From Mixophyes australis (taxonomy: Eukaryota > Chordata > Amphibia > Anura > Limnodynastidae): a stretch of DNA of 64,000 bases. The position numbers were made by a program, and so were the translations under genes. Shown here piece by piece: positions 32,141-44,315 of this stretch. Numbering within the stretch: position 1 is the stretch's first letter; every line of letters starts with the position of its first letter. The DNA is taken from contig JAVHZZ010000011.1 in NCBI GenBank assembly GCA_036250195.1, forward strand, positions 57,634,011 to 57,698,010. The letters are read 5' to 3'. The notes below the pieces were generated by a model, which was given only the letters and a program-made list of their open reading frames with translations, was not told the DNA's origin and ran no database searches.

Positions 32141-33310
32141 GAGTTTGTGGCTGCTTGTGAGGTTTGTTCCCAATTTAAAGTTTCCCGTAGAACACCGGCA
32201 GGTCTACTTCAACCACTACCCATTCCTTCTAAACCATGGACCCATATAAGTATGGATTTTGTTACTGATCTTCCTCTCAGCAAGAAATGCAATACCATTT
32301 GGGTAGTGGTAGATAGATTCTCTAAGATGGCTCATTTCGTTACCTTCTTCTGCTACATTGACTGATCATTTCATCAAGGAAATATTGCGAATTCATGGAT
32401 GTCCATCTGAAATCGTTTCGGACAGAGGAGTGCAGTTTGTCTCCAGGTTTTGGCGAGCCCTTTGCAAAACCTTGGGTATCCAACTGTCAGTATCATCGTC
32501 ATACCATCCTCAATCAAATGGACAGACCGAGAGAGTCAATCAAGATCTAGAGACTTTCATAAGAATTTTTTCTTCAGCCAACCAGGACAATTGGGTAGAT
32601 TTGCTTCCATGGGCCGTATTCGCCCATAATAATATGCATCATGAGTCATCTTCTTAAACACCATTTTTTGTTGTATACGGTCACCATCCGTCTCTCCCAG
32701 AATTTCCTGCCCTCGCTCCCACCCAAGTTCCTGCTGTGGAGGGTTTATGTCAAAAGTTTAAATCCATTTGGGCTCAGGTTAAATTCTCTTTGAAAAAGGC
32801 ATCTTCAAGATATAAATTTTTTGCTGATAGAAAGAGGCGAGCAATTCCAGCACTTAAAATTGGAGATCGTGTATGGCTTTCTACCAAGAATATTCGCCTG
32901 AAGGTTCCTTCCATGAAGTTTGCTCCACGTTTTATTGGTCCTTATAAAATCGTTCAAGTGATAAATCCTGTTTGTTTTAAGCTGTCTTTACCGAAGAACC
33001 TTCGTATCTCTAATTCCTTCCACGTTTCATTACTTAAACCTCTCATCATCAACCGATTTTCTGTTCCTTCTTCAGTATCTCGCCCAGTTCAAGCTCAACA
33101 AGAGGAGGAGTTTGAGATTACTCATATACTTGATGCTAAAATCTCTAGGGGAGTCCTTCGCTTCCTAGTGCATTGGAAAGGTTTTGGTCCAGAGGAGCGC
33201 TCTTGGATCCGTGCAGATGATCTTAATGCTCCAGCTCTTCTGAAAAAGTTTTATTCCAAATATCCGGGCAAACCTGGTTCTAAGTGTTCGGTGCCAACCT
33301 TTAAAAGGGG
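32141..33310 (+). pseudogene. element C pol, second part: integrase catalytic core and chromodomain
   Basis: Resumes after element B with the second half of the zinc finger (CEVCSQFK). The DDE core follows: [16 protein letters not shown] and GQTERVNQ. After that come the GPY-type module (FIGPYKIVQVINPVCFKL) and a chromodomain (ITHILDAKISRG, then FLVHWKGFGPEERSW). Breaks occur near 32345 and 32655 (TAA). The chromodomain tail reaches the polypurine tract at 33304-33316. Confidence 0.88.
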
Positions 33311-33316
33311 GGGTAC

Positions 33317-34606
33317 TGTCACTCACCGGACTGTTAGTGCCTCTAGGTTGGGACATGGGTCTCTCTCGCTCCTGCCGGCACCTCTCCTGAGCCGCGGCCG
33401 TCCGCCATCTTGACTAAGATTGCGCATGTGCAGAAACCCTGAACTGTTAATACCTCGCCTCTAGTCTCATTGGTTAATTAATCAACTCTCAGAACTTAAG
33501 GCACCTGTTGCCCTATTACCTTTGCCTGTTCTTGTTTCTCATTCCTTGAGACTCTGAAGTGTTTCCTGTTTCTGCTCGTGTTATCCGTTTGCTCCTGGAC
33601 ATGTCTCCTCTCCACATCGGTAGTAGAACTTACCCGCTGCAGACTACTCTCGCTACCTCCGTTACCTGCCTGCACCTGGACAAGTCTTCTCTTCACATCA
33701 GTGGTACAACTTGCCTATTGCAGACCACTCACGTTACTCCGTTCCACGCCTGCACCTGGACAAGTCTTCCCTACACATCAGTGGTACAACTTGCCTATTG
33801 CAGACCACTCCCATTACTCCGTTCCACGCCTACACCTGGACAAGTCTTCCCTTCACATCAAGTGGTACAACTTGCCTATTGCAGACCACTCACGTTACTC
33901 CGTTCCCTGCCTGTGCCTGGACAAGTCTTCCCTTCACATTAGTGGTACTACTTGCCAATTGCAGACCACTCACGTTACTCCGTTCCAAGCCTACACCTGG
34001 ACAAGTCTTCCCTTCACATCAGTGGTACAACTTGCCTATTGCAGACCACTCACGTTACTCCGTTCCCTGCCTGCACCTGGACAGGTCTTCCCTACACATC
34101 AGTGGAACAACTTGCCTATTGCAGACCACTCATGCTATTCTGTTACACATCTGCGCTGGACAAGTCTTCTCTACATATCCGTGGTGAAACTTACCAGCTG
34201 TAGACCATTCATGTTTCCTTGTGATATAGCTACTACTCTGTATGGTACCTATTGGCTGGACTAAAGTCTACAAGTGCCTCTGTATTGTAGCTGCTGCGTG
34301 TCTGACTTTTCTACTATATTGTTGATTGGTCGTTGCCTAACGTTATCCAGTTATCAAGTACTGGCCTGCTATATGCTACCTGCGTGCTAAGGCACTTGGA
34401 CTCTTTTCTCATTTGATCCTGTTTACTAAACTGCTGAACCATCATAGTTCCACGGTGCCAAGACTCAGCATTTATACTATTGACATTCCTTTCCTCTATT
34501 CTACTGTATGGTTCTACTGATTCACCACACTACCCAGAGGTCCGCACTTCTGGTAAGTGTAGTTACACCTGGTGAATTCTAGGTAAAACTCCTAGTGCCC
34601 GTGACA
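33317..34606 (+). repeat. 3' LTR of element C
   Basis: 1290 bp, TGTCACTC...CGTGACA. Same layout as the 5' LTR, but the repeat array differs in unit order and composition (mainly the AGTGGT/ACCACT type), showing array rearrangement between the two ends of one copy. Confidence 0.92.
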
Positions 34607-34611
34607 AACAC

Positions 34612-34800
34612 ATTGGTAATATCAGGCGAGCCAAGGGAGATAAAGAGAATTTTAAAACTCTAACTTCCGTTGCCAGACATTTTTTAATGACACATGATGC
34701 AGTTCCCACAGGTGTAAAGGTCTTTGGGATCATGATAATTAATCTAGAGAATCAGGAGGTATTCTCACTCAGGAAATGCTGAAAAAAGAGATCAAATATA
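34612..34800 (+). pseudogene. PLE GIY-YIG endonuclease, second half
   Basis: Directly after the target duplication AACAC the sequence continues with HIGNIRRAKGDKENFKT and SVARHFLMTHDA, the typical continuation of the PLE GIY-YIG domain (helix with an H..N.RRA pattern). Stops follow near 34780. It supports reading the two halves as one domain split by element C. Confidence 0.68.
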
Positions 34801-36215
34801 TTTTTCTATTGAATGCTTTGTCTCCAACTGGCCTGTATGAGAATATCCATTTTTCAGCATTTTTGTACCTCCAGTTTACTATTAGCATTTCAACGATAGA
34901 TTATTAATTTTCTGAAAATGTGACAAATACATTATTTCACTTCAATAAGTTATGCATGTGAATAAACTTTATTATTTTCACTTTTACACTTTTTCACATT
35001 ACATCTTCTCACTATTATTTTTCATTATACATAGCCCCTAATCACCTTTTATGGTTTTGTGTTTTTCTCAATTAGTTAATTATTATTTCTTAAGCATTTT
35101 TTTAAATATATTTTTTACACTATTCCTTCAAGCCACATCTATTAACCTTTCAATTTTCATAATATTAATTATTAATTTTGGGCGCACTATTTCACTTAAA
35201 ACATGTTCTAAGTTTATTTCTTGAAGAAAAATAATATGAAATGATAAATTATTGAAAAGAGTAAACAATGAAATTACACTTGTTTTCACGTTGTATGTAT
35301 GCTGTTTTCCTTTTATAATATAGTTATACATCTTGTCATTATATGTATGTAGTAATGCATTAGTAATGCATTACCTTGGATGTATGGTTTGGCGGTTCAG
35401 TGCGGTTCATACCTTGGATCAAAACATTATTAGTGTAGAAATAAACTATTCATGTATAAGGATTTAAAGTGGTATATTGAGGTTTGAAAGACATTTTCAC
35501 ACCACATTAGATGTTTATGATCTAATTAATAATTGTTTACACTGTACATTATTATGTTTTATTATTTCTTTTTTGCTGTGTATTATTATTATTTTTTTAT
35601 TTTTTTATTTATTCTTTATTTTTTAAGTGAATTTATTTTAAATTTATACACTTGCACAATGAATACAATATATTAGAATATATATAATTTTGCAATTAGG
35701 TTAATTTCATGTTTATAGAGCATTCACATATTGAATATAATTGGATCGTATAATGAATAGGGATTGGTGTATATTAGAGACATTATTTTTTTTACCATTA
35801 GTTTTTAATAATTTAAATAGGTTACAAGTTAATCACTAATAATAATACATCATATAAGCATTTTAGAAACATATATCTGGAATGGCGGTCTTTTGGGTTT
35901 CATTGAATACCTAGATAGAATGAAACAAATGGAATGACCAATGATTTCACTGAAAAACATGAAATGATTAATCTTCCTTTTTTGGAATATATAGGATTGG
36001 TTGACTATTATGAATCAATTCTCTAAAATTATTGAATAAAACATTAATAAAATTCCTTCTGCAGGTTGGTATATATGTAACAGAATCTCCGTTAATGAAG
36101 TCCCTGCATGAAAAATGTAACAAATCCCTTATTGGCACGGATTAGTGCCAATTATTATGACTTAATGCTCATTTGCTGAAGTTTGTTTAAATAACCAGCC
36201 CGGAATTGGAACGGG
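34801..36215. other. AT-rich stretch, no gene seen
   Basis: Strongly AT-rich with short TTATT/TTTTA runs (about 35577-35640). It probably includes the PLE 3' UTR. No coding frame or terminal repeat was recognised. Confidence 0.4.
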
Positions 36216-36219
36216 TTGC

Positions 36220-36256
36220 CTCATAGAAGAAGTGCATAGCGAAACGTACGTTAGAG
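36220..36256 (+). ncRNA. second PLE hammerhead-like motif
   Basis: GAAGAAGTGCATAGCGAAACGTACG follows CCTCATA in a layout like CUGA.GAAG-stem-GAAACG. The stem (GTGC/AGC region) is short, so this is a degraded motif at best. The plus orientation agrees with the GIY-YIG half to its left. Confidence 0.35.
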
Positions 36257-37413
36257 TTAGCTCACACAGTTAAGCTTTGACATTCTCGGGAGAATTTCGA
36301 TTTATCTAGCCCTTAGTCCGATAAACATGATTATTCTTATAGACTCAGCTTAGAATATAAAGCTCTGATTATTTTAGGAGCGTTCAGATTTGTTTCCAGC
36401 TCTTAATCTGTCCAAGACGAACAGCTTTACAAGTTTAGCCTATTTAGGCGCTACCTTAGAAAGCATGTATAGTACCGACAGCTTGATCTAGATAATCGGT
36501 TATAACCAATTTAGGCAGTACAAACCATTCGGTTATGTAGATCTTTCTGATTAGATTTGTCTATTTAAGGTTACACCCTCTGTAAACGCTATCTTAGGCA
36601 ACATGTTCGGCAGTAACAGCTTGATTGAGATTATCAGACAGATCTAATATAATTGGCACAGAGGATCTCGGCAATGCAGATTCCTCTGACTAGACTCATC
36701 CACATTATCATATTTTATTTATTATAAAATGTATCCGCAAATTCTTTTTATGTATTTTCTATTGCTTATGGATGTTGGAATATTGGAAATTAAGGATCAT
36801 ATATGTAACCCACAACTTATAGAGGACCTTTTATTGTGAGAATAATTCATCTTTAAATCCTCAATTTTCAAACAAGGAACATTATCATGGTGCCAATATA
36901 GAGAATCCTGTTAATAGATCCACTTGGTGCTACACTTGTGGATAAAGCCGCACACAGGCGGGGTGATTATTTGTAACATATATTGTTGTTAAGCATGTTG
37001 AGAATCTGCCGATCTGTCTATGTTAACATAGATTTTTAAGTCATATCAGATACGATTAAGCAACTGTTCTATTAGTAGTGATCACAGCGAATATTTTTGA
37101 GAGCTGGATATTGTCTCTCATTTCTGACATCCTCCAGTGGAATTAATATCAGTCTGATATATTTTTGCAATTAATTTGCATCATGTTACCATGTTACCAT
37201 ATTAAAAAATAAATATTCACGAGAGCTCACAACATCATAGCTGAGAGATTAAGTTTACTAATTGGGTTTGAGACCTTTATGAATTACAGTTTGTGAACTG
37301 ACCTGTTATATTGTTAACATTTAACACTAGTAATAGCTGAATGTGTTTTGCAACACACTACTTGTCAATATTACACCACTCCTCCTGAGTAAGAGCTCCA
37401 TAAATAGAAAAGC

Positions 37414-37416
<3 letters not shown>
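36257..37416. other. unassigned sequence
   Basis: No coding frame, LTR or inverted repeat was recognised. Several related short blocks (for example TTAGGCGCTACC and TTAGGCAACATG near 36450 and 36595; TTGATCTAGATAATCGGTTAT and TTGATTGAGATTATCAGACAG) suggest an old internal duplication of about 140 bp. Confidence 0.35.

Positions 37417-37499
<83 letters not shown>
37417..37499. repeat. (AT)n microsatellite
   Basis: About 83 bp of uninterrupted AT dinucleotides. Confidence 0.98.
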
Positions 37500-37503
<4 letters not shown>

Positions 37504-37794
37504 TTTCTGAGCTTCTCACTCACTCCACTATTTTTAAATATTTAGCTTTTTAATAATATTTTTAATCTATATTAAAAAATGTATGTTCTTATGTGTCTTT
37601 ATTTTGTTTATTTCATGTCCAAGAGCGATACATTAGAAGAGGGTTTCAAAATGTTACTAATCCTGTTACGTGCTGCAGATTATTAGTTAAAGATGTTTAT
37701 TGCTGTTTGATGCTTCCATTTTGTTAAATACATTTATTTATTTTATTTTGGATATTTGCCTTGGTGATTTTGAACCTTGGATAGTGTGACAGAG

Positions 37795-38255
37795 TCACTG
37801 GAAGGAGGCTAGATACAGAGGTATGTGTCCCAGGCTTCCAGCATTGTATACATAAGGCCCAGTCCGGGTCTTCTGATCTATCAGTCTCTAACAGACTGAT
37901 CAAGGGATGCACCTGTGAGGTGCTTGTAATATGGCAGCTGGGATATGCAGCCAGTGTCTCAGACCTAGGAGGAGGTGAGCTTCCTCCTGTAACGCTCTGC
38001 TGCAGTGAGCAGCGATATACATATGGTTTGTGTGTGTGTGTGTGTGTGTGGGACATAAGGTTCTACACATGAGAGAGGGCCTCCATAAACGTATTAGCTA
38101 GAAGCCAGACAGCTAGGATTTTATTTGTGTTTTGTTTCTGTTTACAAGCTGGTGAATAAACTGGTTGTGGCTGTTATCCTGAAACTTCTGGACTTGTGTG
38201 TCTTACTGTTGCTGTTCACCCAGGAGATGATACCTGTTCCTCTGATTATACTACA
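37795..38255 (+). repeat. solo LTR, retrovirus-like
   Basis: TGTGACAG...CTACA with a 4-bp duplication ATAG on both sides (37791-37794, 38256-38259). AATAAA at 38155-38160 gives the plus orientation. It contains a (TG)n run at 38028-38050. A 4-bp duplication and a 461-bp length fit a gamma/class-I type retroviral LTR left after LTR-LTR recombination. Confidence 0.75.
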
Positions 38256-38313
38256 ATAGGTACCGAGTAGGCCAGCTGTGCAGCACATTACATTAAACAC
38301 GATATTTTGGCAT

Positions 38314-38347
38314 TGTGTCATTCTTAAAACTTTTGGCCATGACTGTA
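38314..38347 (-). mobile_element. Tc1/mariner terminal inverted repeat fragment
   Basis: The minus strand reads TACAGTCATGGCCAAAAG then TTTT and GAATGACAC, the typical Tc1-like terminus abutting a TA. The partner terminus was not found to the left, so only one end remains. Confidence 0.6.
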
Positions 38348-38829
38348 CAGTTAATAAACTAAGAATTCAGTGCTCAAGATAAAGGATACATATGCAGGGA
38401 AAGAAAGGTCCATTGAATATATCAATCTTGCAATTTTCTTACATCAGATAAAATATTTGAAATAATTAAAAAAAACATAACAAACAAGCATGAATAATGA
38501 GAATACAACATTGAGAAAATTGTATGTAAATTACACCAATTTAGAGAGAATAATGGTCAAACAGCTGATCTCACTAATCAGAGAGACAAACTGCAGTCTG
38601 AAAAGATTCAAATGCGTAACTGACACAGTGTGTTTCCTCTTAACATGTAAAAGAAACAATAGAGTCCACAACAAACCGATTACATATATAAGTGTCTCGC
38701 AGCCTGATTCATTACAAATAGGCAATATGCTATTATCTTAATAAGAGGTACCTTCAACTACGTATGGTTTCGCAATAATAATGCTGGTCAGTGAATAGAA
38801 GTTATGGGTCTTGGTTACCCTCAACTTCT

Positions 38830-39458
38830 ATTACCTTTAGGGTCAGGTAGATTCTCATTGCTTACCAATAAACATTGTCTGCTGTGAATTTGTGTGGTTC
38901 CAACTCACAATGTAATTTATTAGCACAAGCAAAAGAATAATAATTCAATAATATAAGTACAGCCGATTACATACGCCGAAGCTCTGGATCCAACTTATCA
39001 TTCATTCCTGAAGTCTGTGGTCAAATAGCCTGCCTGCTGGCCCCAGAGCTCCTGCTTTTATACAGTTGGTAATACAGTGAAAACTATAGAGTTTATTTGG
39101 CATGTTTCCATAGATTCAGGCTGATTCAAAGGTCAGTACAAACGATCTCCTCCAAAGGTGGGGGTTAGCTCTCCAACAGCTGCATACTAATCTTCCTGCC
39201 GAAAGCTAGTTCAAACTGATTGATTTACATTACACACAAAATTCCATTCAGATCATTTATTCCCTATAATCCATAACTTGCAACCGCAAGGAGCGATATC
39301 TTAGCTATTAGAACCGGACGTCTGCGGATAAATAGGGGATTAGAATGATGCCAAACATGAAGTGTTTCCTGTAGCCTGAACCTTAGATCTCAATAAAATG
39401 TGTCTAACATTATAATATGTAAATATAAACTCTACTACACTTGATCATAAATGACCAT
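38830..39458 (-). repeat. ERV 3' LTR, left piece
   Basis: Homologous, block by block, to 62870-63475 on this strand (for example ACCAATAA, AAGTACAGCCG, CTCTGGATCCA, CCTGAAGTCTG). The homology resumes at 52339 after the D dimer. The end near CATTGCTTACC is approximate. Confidence 0.7.
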
Positions 39459-40919
39459 TGTCACGGGCACTAGGAGTCTTTGCCCAGGATATCACCAGAT
39501 GATGGACTTACCAGAGTAATATAGTTGGTACTATGGTTTTCTGGTAGCAGGGTGACAACGGAACAGGAGAAACAGCAGATGGTGAGAGAATGCTCGAGGA
39601 AAGTCTATGACTAGCAGCAACTGGTAATGAGTAGATGAATGTACACGAGGAACCAGATGGACAAGGGAACGTGAGGAAAGTCAGTGGTCTGCATATAGCA
39701 AGTTGTACCACTGCTATAGTGAGGTGGAATGTCCAGGAGTAGCGAGGAGGTAGTGAGAGTCAGCGGTCTGCGTATAGCAAGTTGTACCGCTGTCTAGGTG
39801 AAGGAATGGAATCCTGGTGAAGGTAGGTAACAGGGAAGTCAGTGGTCTGCGTATAGCAAGTTGTACCACTGCTTATGTGAGAGGATACTAGAAACTGGTG
39901 TCACAGGGAACAGGAGTCAGTGGTCTGCGTCAGCAAGTTGTACCACTGCTATATATATGTGAGGAGGGGCACGAGGAGATGAATGTAAAGCAGAGTATAC
40001 ACGGGGCACACAGAACTTGATCCCACAATGATATCCACAATACAACGATAACTGACATGCACTGCTTAAGTATACAAAGTCACAATAACTATCCAGGCAA
40101 TAGGAAACAAAGTCAATGGTAACAATAGCTTCAGTGGATAGGAGGCTCCGGAGGCGAACACAACTCAGTCCAGATGGATATGCAATACACAAGCAAAGTC
40201 AATGGAAAGTATGCATACCGCGGTTCAGGAGAGCAGGCTGTCAGAGAGACGTGCAGGGATACCTGAACGGCTGAAGGCCGGCAGGAGGAGAGACCACTGG
40301 AGGGTGGAAGCGGTAATCAGGTTGGTGCAGCGCAAGGCAGGTAATCCAGAATGAAGGAAGCAATACTCAGGAAGCAGTAGTAAGTGGAACTGGAAACATG
40401 AAGAACACGGGAGAGTTGAGGCTGTCTGGTATCCAGTAGTAGAGGTGGAGGCAGCGGGGTGCTGACACGATAAACCCAGGAGAGTTGAGACGATCAGGAA
40501 CTCTGTAGTAGAAACGGAGGCAGCGGATAGGAATCAGCTGAGTGCAGGCACGATAAACACAGGAGAGCTGAAGTGAGCAGGAACTCTGTAGAAGCAACGG
40601 AGGCAGCGGATAGGAATCAGCTGAGTTGCAGACACGATGAACACAGGAGAGTTGAAGTGAACAGGAATCAGCAGGAGCTGAATACACGAGGAACACAGGA
40701 ACACCTTCAGAGGCTCATGGGGAATGAGACTTCAAGATCAGGCAACCAGGTGATGATCACAGGTGGTTTAAATAGGGTGGGTTGCCTGATCATCCAATCA
40801 ATTAAAAGCAACAGGTACTGAAGGTTTGAAAGGGCTGCATATGCGCAGACCCTCAGGATGGCGGACGGCCACAGTTCCTGAATACACAGGAAGTGGCACT
40901 CACAGTCCGGTGAGTGACA
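39459..40919 (-). repeat. family D LTR 1 (left)
   Basis: 1461 bp. It differs from LTR 2 and LTR 3 at about 15 positions, including a 6-bp insertion near 39928, but matches LTR 2 over the last ~140 bp. Four hairpin units are at 39683-39712, 39762-39791, 39841-39870 and 39919-39947. A second repeat block with units of about 110 bp lies at 40430-40690. Confidence 0.93.
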
Positions 40920-40929
40920 GTACCCCCCC

Positions 40930-41105
40930 TTTTAAAGGTGGGCACAGAACACCTGGAACCGGGTTTGTCCGGAAACTTGGAATAAAACTTCTTAAGAAGA
41001 GCTGGAGCGTTGAGATCTTCTGCTTTGATCCATGAACGCTCCTCAGGACCAAAGCCCTTCCAATGAACGAGGAAACGAAGAACTCCTCGCGAAATTTTTG
41101 CATCC
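40930..41105 (-). pseudogene. family D chromodomain, unit 1
   Basis: In the frame after the shift: VDAKISRGVLRFLVHWKGFG, then PEERSWIKAEDLNAPALLKKF, close to the chromodomain end of C. It reaches the polypurine tract AAAAGGGGGGG at the LTR border. Confidence 0.85.
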
Positions 41106-42830
41106 ACTAATGTGAGTAATCTCAAAGTCCTCCTCTTGATGAATTTGAACTGGCCGAGGTGCTGAAGGAGGGACCGAGAAACGGTTGATGATAAGAGGTT
41201 TGAGCAAAGACACATGGAAGGCATTGGAAATACGAAGGTTCTTAGGAAGTAGAAGTTTGAAACAAACTGGATTTATCACTTGAATGATCCTATACGGACC
41301 AATAAAACGAGGAGCGAACTTCATAGATGGGACCTTCAAATGAATATTTTTGGTTGATAACCAAACACGATCTCGGATTTTCAGTGGTGGAATAGCCCGT
41401 CTCTTTTTATCTGCAAAAGACTTAAATCTGGCAGATGTCTTCTTTAAACAGGTTTTGACCTGAGACCAAATATTTTTGAAGGTTTGACAAACAGTCTCTA
41501 CAGCAGGAACTTGGGTGGGAGGGAGGGCAGGAAATTCCGGAAAAGACGGATGGTGACCGTAAACCACAAAGAATGGAGTTTTAGAAGATGACTCATGATA
41601 CATGTTGTTATGAGCGAATTCAGCCCATGGAAGCAATTCTACCCAGTTGTCTTGGTTGGCTGAAGAGAACATCCTTATAAAAGTCTCAAGATCTTGATTG
41701 ACCCTTTCGGTTTGTCCGTTTGATTGAGGATGGTAGGAGGATGAGAGTGATAATCGGATACCCAAGGTCTTACAGAGGGCCCGCCAGAATCTGGAAACGA
41801 ATTGTACTCCTCTATCTGAAACAATCTCGGAAGGACATCCATGAATACGGAAGATTTCTTTGATGAAATAATCAGCCAGAGTAGAAGAAGAAGGCAAACC
41901 AGTCAAAGGAACAAAATGCGCCATCTTCGAAAATCTGTCCACCACTACCCAAATAGTATTGCAGTTTTTACTAGGAGGAAGATTAGTAACAAAGTCCATA
42001 CTAATATGGGTCCACGGCTTGGACGGAATGGGTAGTGGTTGAAGCAAACCCGCTGGAGTTCTGTGGGGAGACTTGAACTGGGAACACAATTCACATGCAG
42101 CCACAAAATCTTTGACATCTCTCCTCTTAGAAGGCCACCAGTAACTTCGAGAAAGAATTTCAAAGGTCTTGCGTTCACCAGAGTGTCCAGAAAAACGAGA
42201 AGAGTGAAACCACGAAAGGATTTTCTTCCTAAGAGCAGGAGGCACGAGGGTTCTCCCAAATGGTAGCACCTTAGTGGAAGAAGCAGTCAGAGAAACACAT
42301 TTGGGGTCTAATATAGAGTGGTTGGGACCATCTTCAACGTCTGAGGACGTCACAAAAGCTCGAGATAGAGCGTCTGCTTTTTTATTTTTTGCAGCTGGTT
42401 TGAAGGTTATGATTAGTTCAAAACGAGAAAAGAAAAGAGACCATCTTGCTTGACGAGGATTCAAACATTGAGCAGACTGTAAATATGACAAATTTTTATG
42501 ATCAGTAAAAATTGTCACAGGATGACGAGCTCCCTCCAACAAGTATCTCCACTCCTCTAATGCTACTTTTATAGCCAGCAACTCCTTGTCCCCGATGGTA
42601 TAATTCTTCTCCGCAGGCAGAAGACCCCGAGAGTAAAAGGCACAAGGATGGAATTTTTGTTGCTCCGATCTTTGGGAGAGAATGGCTCCTAAACCAACAT
42701 TAGAGGCATCTACCTCTAGGAAGAAGGGAAGTGTCACATCAGGCTGTCGAAGAACAGGAGCAGAGGAGAAGGACTCTTTGAGAAACTGGAAGGCTTGAAG
42801 AGCCTCAGAGGACCATTGTTTAGTATTGGC
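41043..42830 (-). pseudogene. family D pol part 2, unit 1: RNase H and integrase
   Basis: Continues in the next frame: RNase H (FLEVDASNVGLGA, FTDHKN), integrase zinc finger (WFHSSRFSGHSG, CELCSQF), DDE core (SMDFVTNLP, SDRGVQF, GQTERVNQ) and the GPY module (FIGPYRIIQVINPVC). A second shift near 41100 separates it from the chromodomain. The first ATG is at 42737, but the domain begins upstream of it. Confidence 0.92.
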
Positions 42831-44277
42831 CCCTTTTACGAGTTAGGGCCACAATAGGAGATGCAATCGAGGAAAAATCTTGAATGAAGCGTCTATAGTA
42901 ATTGGCAAAACCTAAAAAACGCTGAATTGCACGAAGAGTAGTTGGCTGAGGCCAATGTAACACTGCATTCACCTTTTCTGGATCCATCTGAAGGTCAACT
43001 CCGGAGACAATATATCCCAGAAATGGAATCTGGGGCAACTCGAATGAACATTTTTCTAACTTGCAGAATAATGAATTTTTCCGGAGTCTGGAAAGGACCT
43101 CTGCCACATGTTGATGATGAGAAGGCAGGTCCTGCGAAAAGATCAATATGTCATCCAGATAGACGACGACACAAACATATAACAAGTCCTGGAAGATCTC
43201 ATTAATGAAACCCTGGAAAACAGCGGGGGCATTACATAACCCGAAGGGCATTACTAAATATTCATAATGCCCGTCTCTGGTGTTGAAAGCTGTCTTCCGT
43301 TCGTCACCGGACCTGATTCGAATTAAATTGTAGGCACCACGAAGATCCAACTTGGTAAAGATCCGGGCTCCCTTGATATGATCAAATAACTCAGTAATTA
43401 GTGGAATGGGATACCGATTTTTGATAGTTATGGCATTAAGTCCACGGAAATCTATGCAGGGGCGTAATGATCCATCCTTCTTTTTTACGAAGAAAAACCC
43501 GGCTCCAGCGGGAGAGGTAGAAGGTCGAATAAATCCTCGCTGGAGATTCTCTTGGATGTATTCAGATGTAGCTTGAGTTTCAGGTGACGAAAGTGGATAC
43601 ACACGTCCCCTGGGAGGAGTCTTGCCAGATTGAAGATCAATCGGACAGTCCCACGAACGATGAGGAGGAAGACGTTCAGACTGAGTTTTATCAAATACAT
43701 CGGCAAAAGAAGCATACTGAGGAGGAAGTCCCGGTGAGGAAGGTGAAATGGAGGATTGCTGTATTTTGAGAGGAACGACTTGAGAGAGGCAACGATGATG
43801 ACATTCAGGCCCCCAAGACGTAACTTGAGGAGTGTGCCAGTCAATCTGGGGAGAGTGACGTTGAAGCCATGGAAGGCCTAATACAATCGGACTGGTAGTA
43901 ACAGGAAGAATTAAAAATGAAATTTCTTCTTGGTGTAATACACCAATTTGAAGGGTTACTGGAGACGTACTCTGGGTGATGAGACCATTAATAATGCGTG
44001 ATCCATCGATAGCAGTCACAGTAATAGGTGTCTTCAAAGTAATCACTGGTAGGGACCATTGATTCACAAGGGATTTAGAAATAAAATTTCCTGCAGTTCC
44101 AGAGTCAATAAGTGCTTGGGACTTAAAGGATTTGGTAGCAAAGGAAACTGTAACATCAAAAGCACAAACTTTTAATTTCGTAGAACATGGAGAGGACTCC
44201 AGGGACCCTAACTTCACCTCTCCAGAACTGGTTAGAGCCTGGCATTTTCCGATTTTTTTAGGGCATGAATTGAGCAT
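42820..44277 (-). pseudogene. family D pol part 1, unit 1: protease and RT
   Basis: 485 open codons from the end of the zinc knuckle: retropepsin IDSGTAGNF, then RT with [20 protein letters not shown] and catalytic YLDDILIF, to LTRK. One extra A in a run of four (plus TTTT 42834-42837) breaks the frame between RT and RNase H. Confidence 0.92.
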
Positions 44278-44315
44278 ATGAGTAGAATCAGCACAATAGA
44301 TACAAAGTCTATTTT

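Larger units (their letters stand above)
22239..34606 (+). mobile_element. Ty3/gypsy chromovirus C, full length, split by element B
   Basis: LTRs are at 22239-23519 and 33317-34606, flanked by the 5-bp duplication AACAC (22234-22238 and 34607-34611). The plus-strand order is 5' LTR, primer site, gag, slippery site, pol, [element B], rest of integrase, chromodomain, polypurine tract (AAAAGGGGGGGTAC) and 3' LTR. Gag and pol carry many stops, so this copy is older than A and B. It is inserted in the PLE endonuclease. Family D is its closest relative in the window. Confidence 0.94.

Noticed and set aside
40573..41035. Plus-strand open frames of 69-82 codons recurring every 5707 bp
   Set aside because: They are antisense shadows of the D LTR and chromodomain region and repeat only because the array repeats.
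42834..42837. Programmed frameshift between RT and RNase H of family D
   Set aside because: The position is not a known recoding site in gypsy elements, and both copies are duplicates of one defective unit, so they give no independent support. A simple one-base insertion is enough.
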